This document shows positions 21,101-22,755 of a stretch of 22,755 nt of DNA, piece after piece. Origin of the DNA: JBGRQB01 sp041725875 (GTDB lineage: Bacteria > Bacteroidota > Ignavibacteria > Ignavibacteriales > Melioribacteraceae); the NCBI GenBank assembly GCA_041725875.1, contig JBGRQB010000057.1, positions 1 through 22,755 of the forward strand. The letters run 5' to 3'. Numbering within the stretch: position 1 is the stretch's first letter; each line of letters opens with the position of its first letter. Both the position numbers and the translations under genes were made by a program. The notes below the pieces were generated by a model, which made no database searches, was not told where the DNA came from, and saw only the letters and a program-made list of their open reading frames with translations.

Positions 21101-22755
21101 TGAAAAAACTTATTATAATATTTTTATTCACTCTTATTAGTGTCTATGGACAAGATTTAAGAAAAGAGATTGAAGCTAAACTTCCTCAGGCAATAAATGG
21201 GTCAGAATTTGAGGTTGCCGAGTGTGTTGATGTAAATAGAATGTTGGGAGAATATAAAGCTTATGAACCAGCAATTGAAGATCCTTACGGCACTTTAAAA
21301 GATTGTGTTATTTTTACTTTTGGATATATAAATGAATTAAATAATGGTGCGCATAAGTTAGGTGTTTATAAAAACGGACAGGTAATCTGGATTTGTGAAG
21401 AAGATCATCCTTTTGTTTTCAGACTTGTAACCACCAGAGATGTAAACAGAGATGGCAAAGTTGAAATATTAATTGGCTTTGGTAATCCGGGGGTTGAGTT
21501 ATGGGTTTATACCTGGGATGGACAAAGTGCTTACTCTGTTACAGAGTTAGAGGAAGGAGAAACCGGTTCCAATCTCTGGATGGGAAGATGTGAAGGAATG
21601 GGAAATCATATTTTCTTTGATATTGAAGGTGATGGTATTGATGAAATAAATGTTGGTGGAACTGAATATGTATTTCATTGGAATGGACAAAAATATGTTT
21701 TTGATGAAAGTATAAAATTTGACGAAGATAAGTTTTATCCAAGAGGGAATATTTCCGCTGAAATTACCGCAAAAGTAACGAAGAGCGATACGCTGTTTGT
21801 GTATTCTTATAAAGTGAAAAATTTATTGACAAGCTATCAACGTATTTATGAATTTTATGTTGAATTTGAGGATAGCTTAGAGCTTCTTTCTGAATTTATT
21901 TCACCGAACGGATGGGAACAGACATTTAGCATGTTGGATGAATTTGCAGGTTGGTCACCTCGTATTTTTTATACTCCACAACCAAGAGATATTTTGGTGG
22001 GAAAAAGTCAGGATGGATTTATAGTTAAAACAAAAGGGTATCCTATAATTCGGGAAGCAATTCTTAGAGGACATAATATGATACCCGATGTTTTTAAGAA
22101 GACAGATGAAGAAAGTAAACATGATGAATACTACAATTCTAAAAGAATATTAACACTTGGAATTACCAAATGGGACAGTGTAAGTAATTCTGAAATTATT
22201 GATTCTTTAGTGCAATATACAATTCAGTCGCTGGAGCTCAACTGGATAAAATCTTCACAAATTTCTGATAAGTATTCAACTTATCTAATTGATGCAAAGA
22301 ACAAATTAAATAAGGAAAATAATTCAGCAGCAAAAACCGAGCTTGAAAAACTGATTACTGATGTAGAGATTGATAGTCTGCAATACCTGACGGATGAAGT
22401 TTATGCGTTGCTAAAATACAATTCAGAATATTTGTTATCTCAAATCTCGGAAGATAAACCAGCTGATGCAAAAGCAATTATTGAGCAGTTAAAAGTACTG
22501 AATGATGAATGCAAAACAAATGGCTGGTATACTGCTGACTGGGCTCATAATGTCCAGAAAATAGCAATTGATAATGGTATTATGATGTTAAATCTAAATG
22601 TTCCGGCAAGTACGCTTATAATTATGGAACAGTTTAACATTACAATGGATTATTACAAAACAGCAGGCTTTTTAACACAACAAGGCTATGATTTGTTAAA
22701 GCCTCAAAATGATCTGCTTATCAAAGAGTTAAAAAGAATAACCGGTGGAGGAAAT
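21100..22755 (+). CDS. Secreted protein with FG-GAP/calcium-loop repeats, 3' end beyond window
   Basis: 552 codons open to the right edge, so the C-terminus is missing. The ATG shares its A with the TAA of the SLT-domain gene, and GGAGAAG precedes it. Residues 1-17 are a signal peptide (MKKLIIIFLFTLISVYG, cleavage probably before QD). Two calcium-loop motifs, DVNRDGKVE (114-122) and DIEGDGIDE (174-182), are 60 residues apart, each followed by a strand (ILIGFG, INVGG) and a WDG/WNG turn. This is typical of FG-GAP/VCBS beta-propeller repeats. From about 215 the character changes, and about 340-552 are predominantly helical (KNKLNKENNSAAKTELEKLI), reminiscent of FIVAR-type helical modules. Function is unknown; the overlap suggests it acts with the secreted SLT protein at the cell envelope. 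Confidence 0.75.
   Translation, partial: MKKLIIIFLFTLISVYGQDLRKEIEAKLPQAINGSEFEVAECVDVNRMLGEYKAYEPAIEDPYGTLKDCVIFTFGYINELNNGAHKLGVYKNGQVIWICEEDHPFVFRLVTTRDVNRDGKVEILIGFGNPGVELWVYTWDGQSAYSVTELEEGETGSNLWMGRCEGMGNHIFFDIEGDGIDEINVGGTEYVFHWNGQKYVFDESIKFDEDKFYPRGNISAEITAKVTKSDTLFVYSYKVKNLLTSYQRIYEFYVEFEDSLELLSEFISPNGWEQTFSMLDEFAGWSPRIFYTPQPRDILVGKSQDGFIVKTKGYPIIREAILRGHNMIPDVFKKTDEESKHDEYYNSKRILTLGITKWDSVSNSEIIDSLVQYTIQSLELNWIKSSQISDKYSTYLIDAKNKLNKENNSAAKTELEKLITDVEIDSLQYLTDEVYALLKYNSEYLLSQISEDKPADAKAIIEQLKVLNDECKTNGWYTADWAHNVQKIAIDNGIMMLNLNVPASTLIIMEQFNITMDYYKTAGFLTQQGYDLLKPQNDLLIKELKRITGGGN

Noticed and set aside
1..22755. CRISPR array, insertion sequence, phage or integrative element
   Set aside because: No regularly spaced direct repeats, transposase or integrase frames, or att-like duplications next to the two tRNAs were seen.

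Overview
The window reads as ordinary chromosome from a low-GC, Gram-negative bacterium. My best guess is the Bacteroidota/Chlorobi/Ignavibacteria branch, probably Ignavibacteria-like. Pointers are the RNase HIII, the 'mixed' type phosphofructokinase, a short Lys/Ala-rich histone H1-like protein, tRNAs without an encoded CCA, a secreted C69 dipeptidase, and small protein families I associate with Bacteroidota. Against a classical Bacteroidota genome, several genes have good Shine-Dalgarno sequences (GGAGG type), and the clearest promoters are TTGNNN-17-TATAAT/TATATT rather than the Bacteroidota -7 box. The assignment is inference only; no mobile element, CRISPR array or rRNA is visible.

Left part (1-4494) is all on the minus strand: a HAD hydrolase running off the left edge, overlapped by a Crp/Fnr-type regulator; an aldo-keto reductase; a secreted C69 peptidase; and a small unknown protein. 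Hairpin terminators separate the reductase from both neighbours. Next come tRNA-Ser(UGA) on the minus strand, then a plus-strand run: RNase HIII and phosphofructokinase 44 bp apart, tRNA-Asp(GUC), and a SulP anion transporter. A YhcH-family protein (minus), a YbhN/LPG-synthase-like membrane protein (plus) and the histone-like protein (minus) follow, with convergent gene ends sharing terminators.

Middle part (11236-15906): a DUF4342-like small membrane protein and a 146-aa protein that looks like an LRAT/NlpC-P60-type cysteine enzyme with a C-terminal membrane anchor form a likely two-gene unit. Exonuclease I (sbcB-type) follows. A cytoplasmic PAS-PAS histidine kinase and its NarL/FixJ response regulator lie opposite, with 8-nt overlapping reading frames.

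Right part (16020-22755): a minus-strand group made of a small four-cysteine protein ending in a PCPPWC motif, translationally tight with a multi-spanning membrane protein, followed by a second membrane protein that is a clear paralogue of the first. They sit just upstream of the kinase-regulator pair in the same direction. Divergent from them is a secreted 993-aa protein with a lysozyme-like (SLT-type) C-terminal domain, overlapping by one base (TAATG) a secreted protein with two calcium-loop repeats that is open at the right edge. The least explained material is the paired membrane proteins with the small Cys protein, the LRAT-like/DUF4342 pair, and the SLT protein with its secreted partner.
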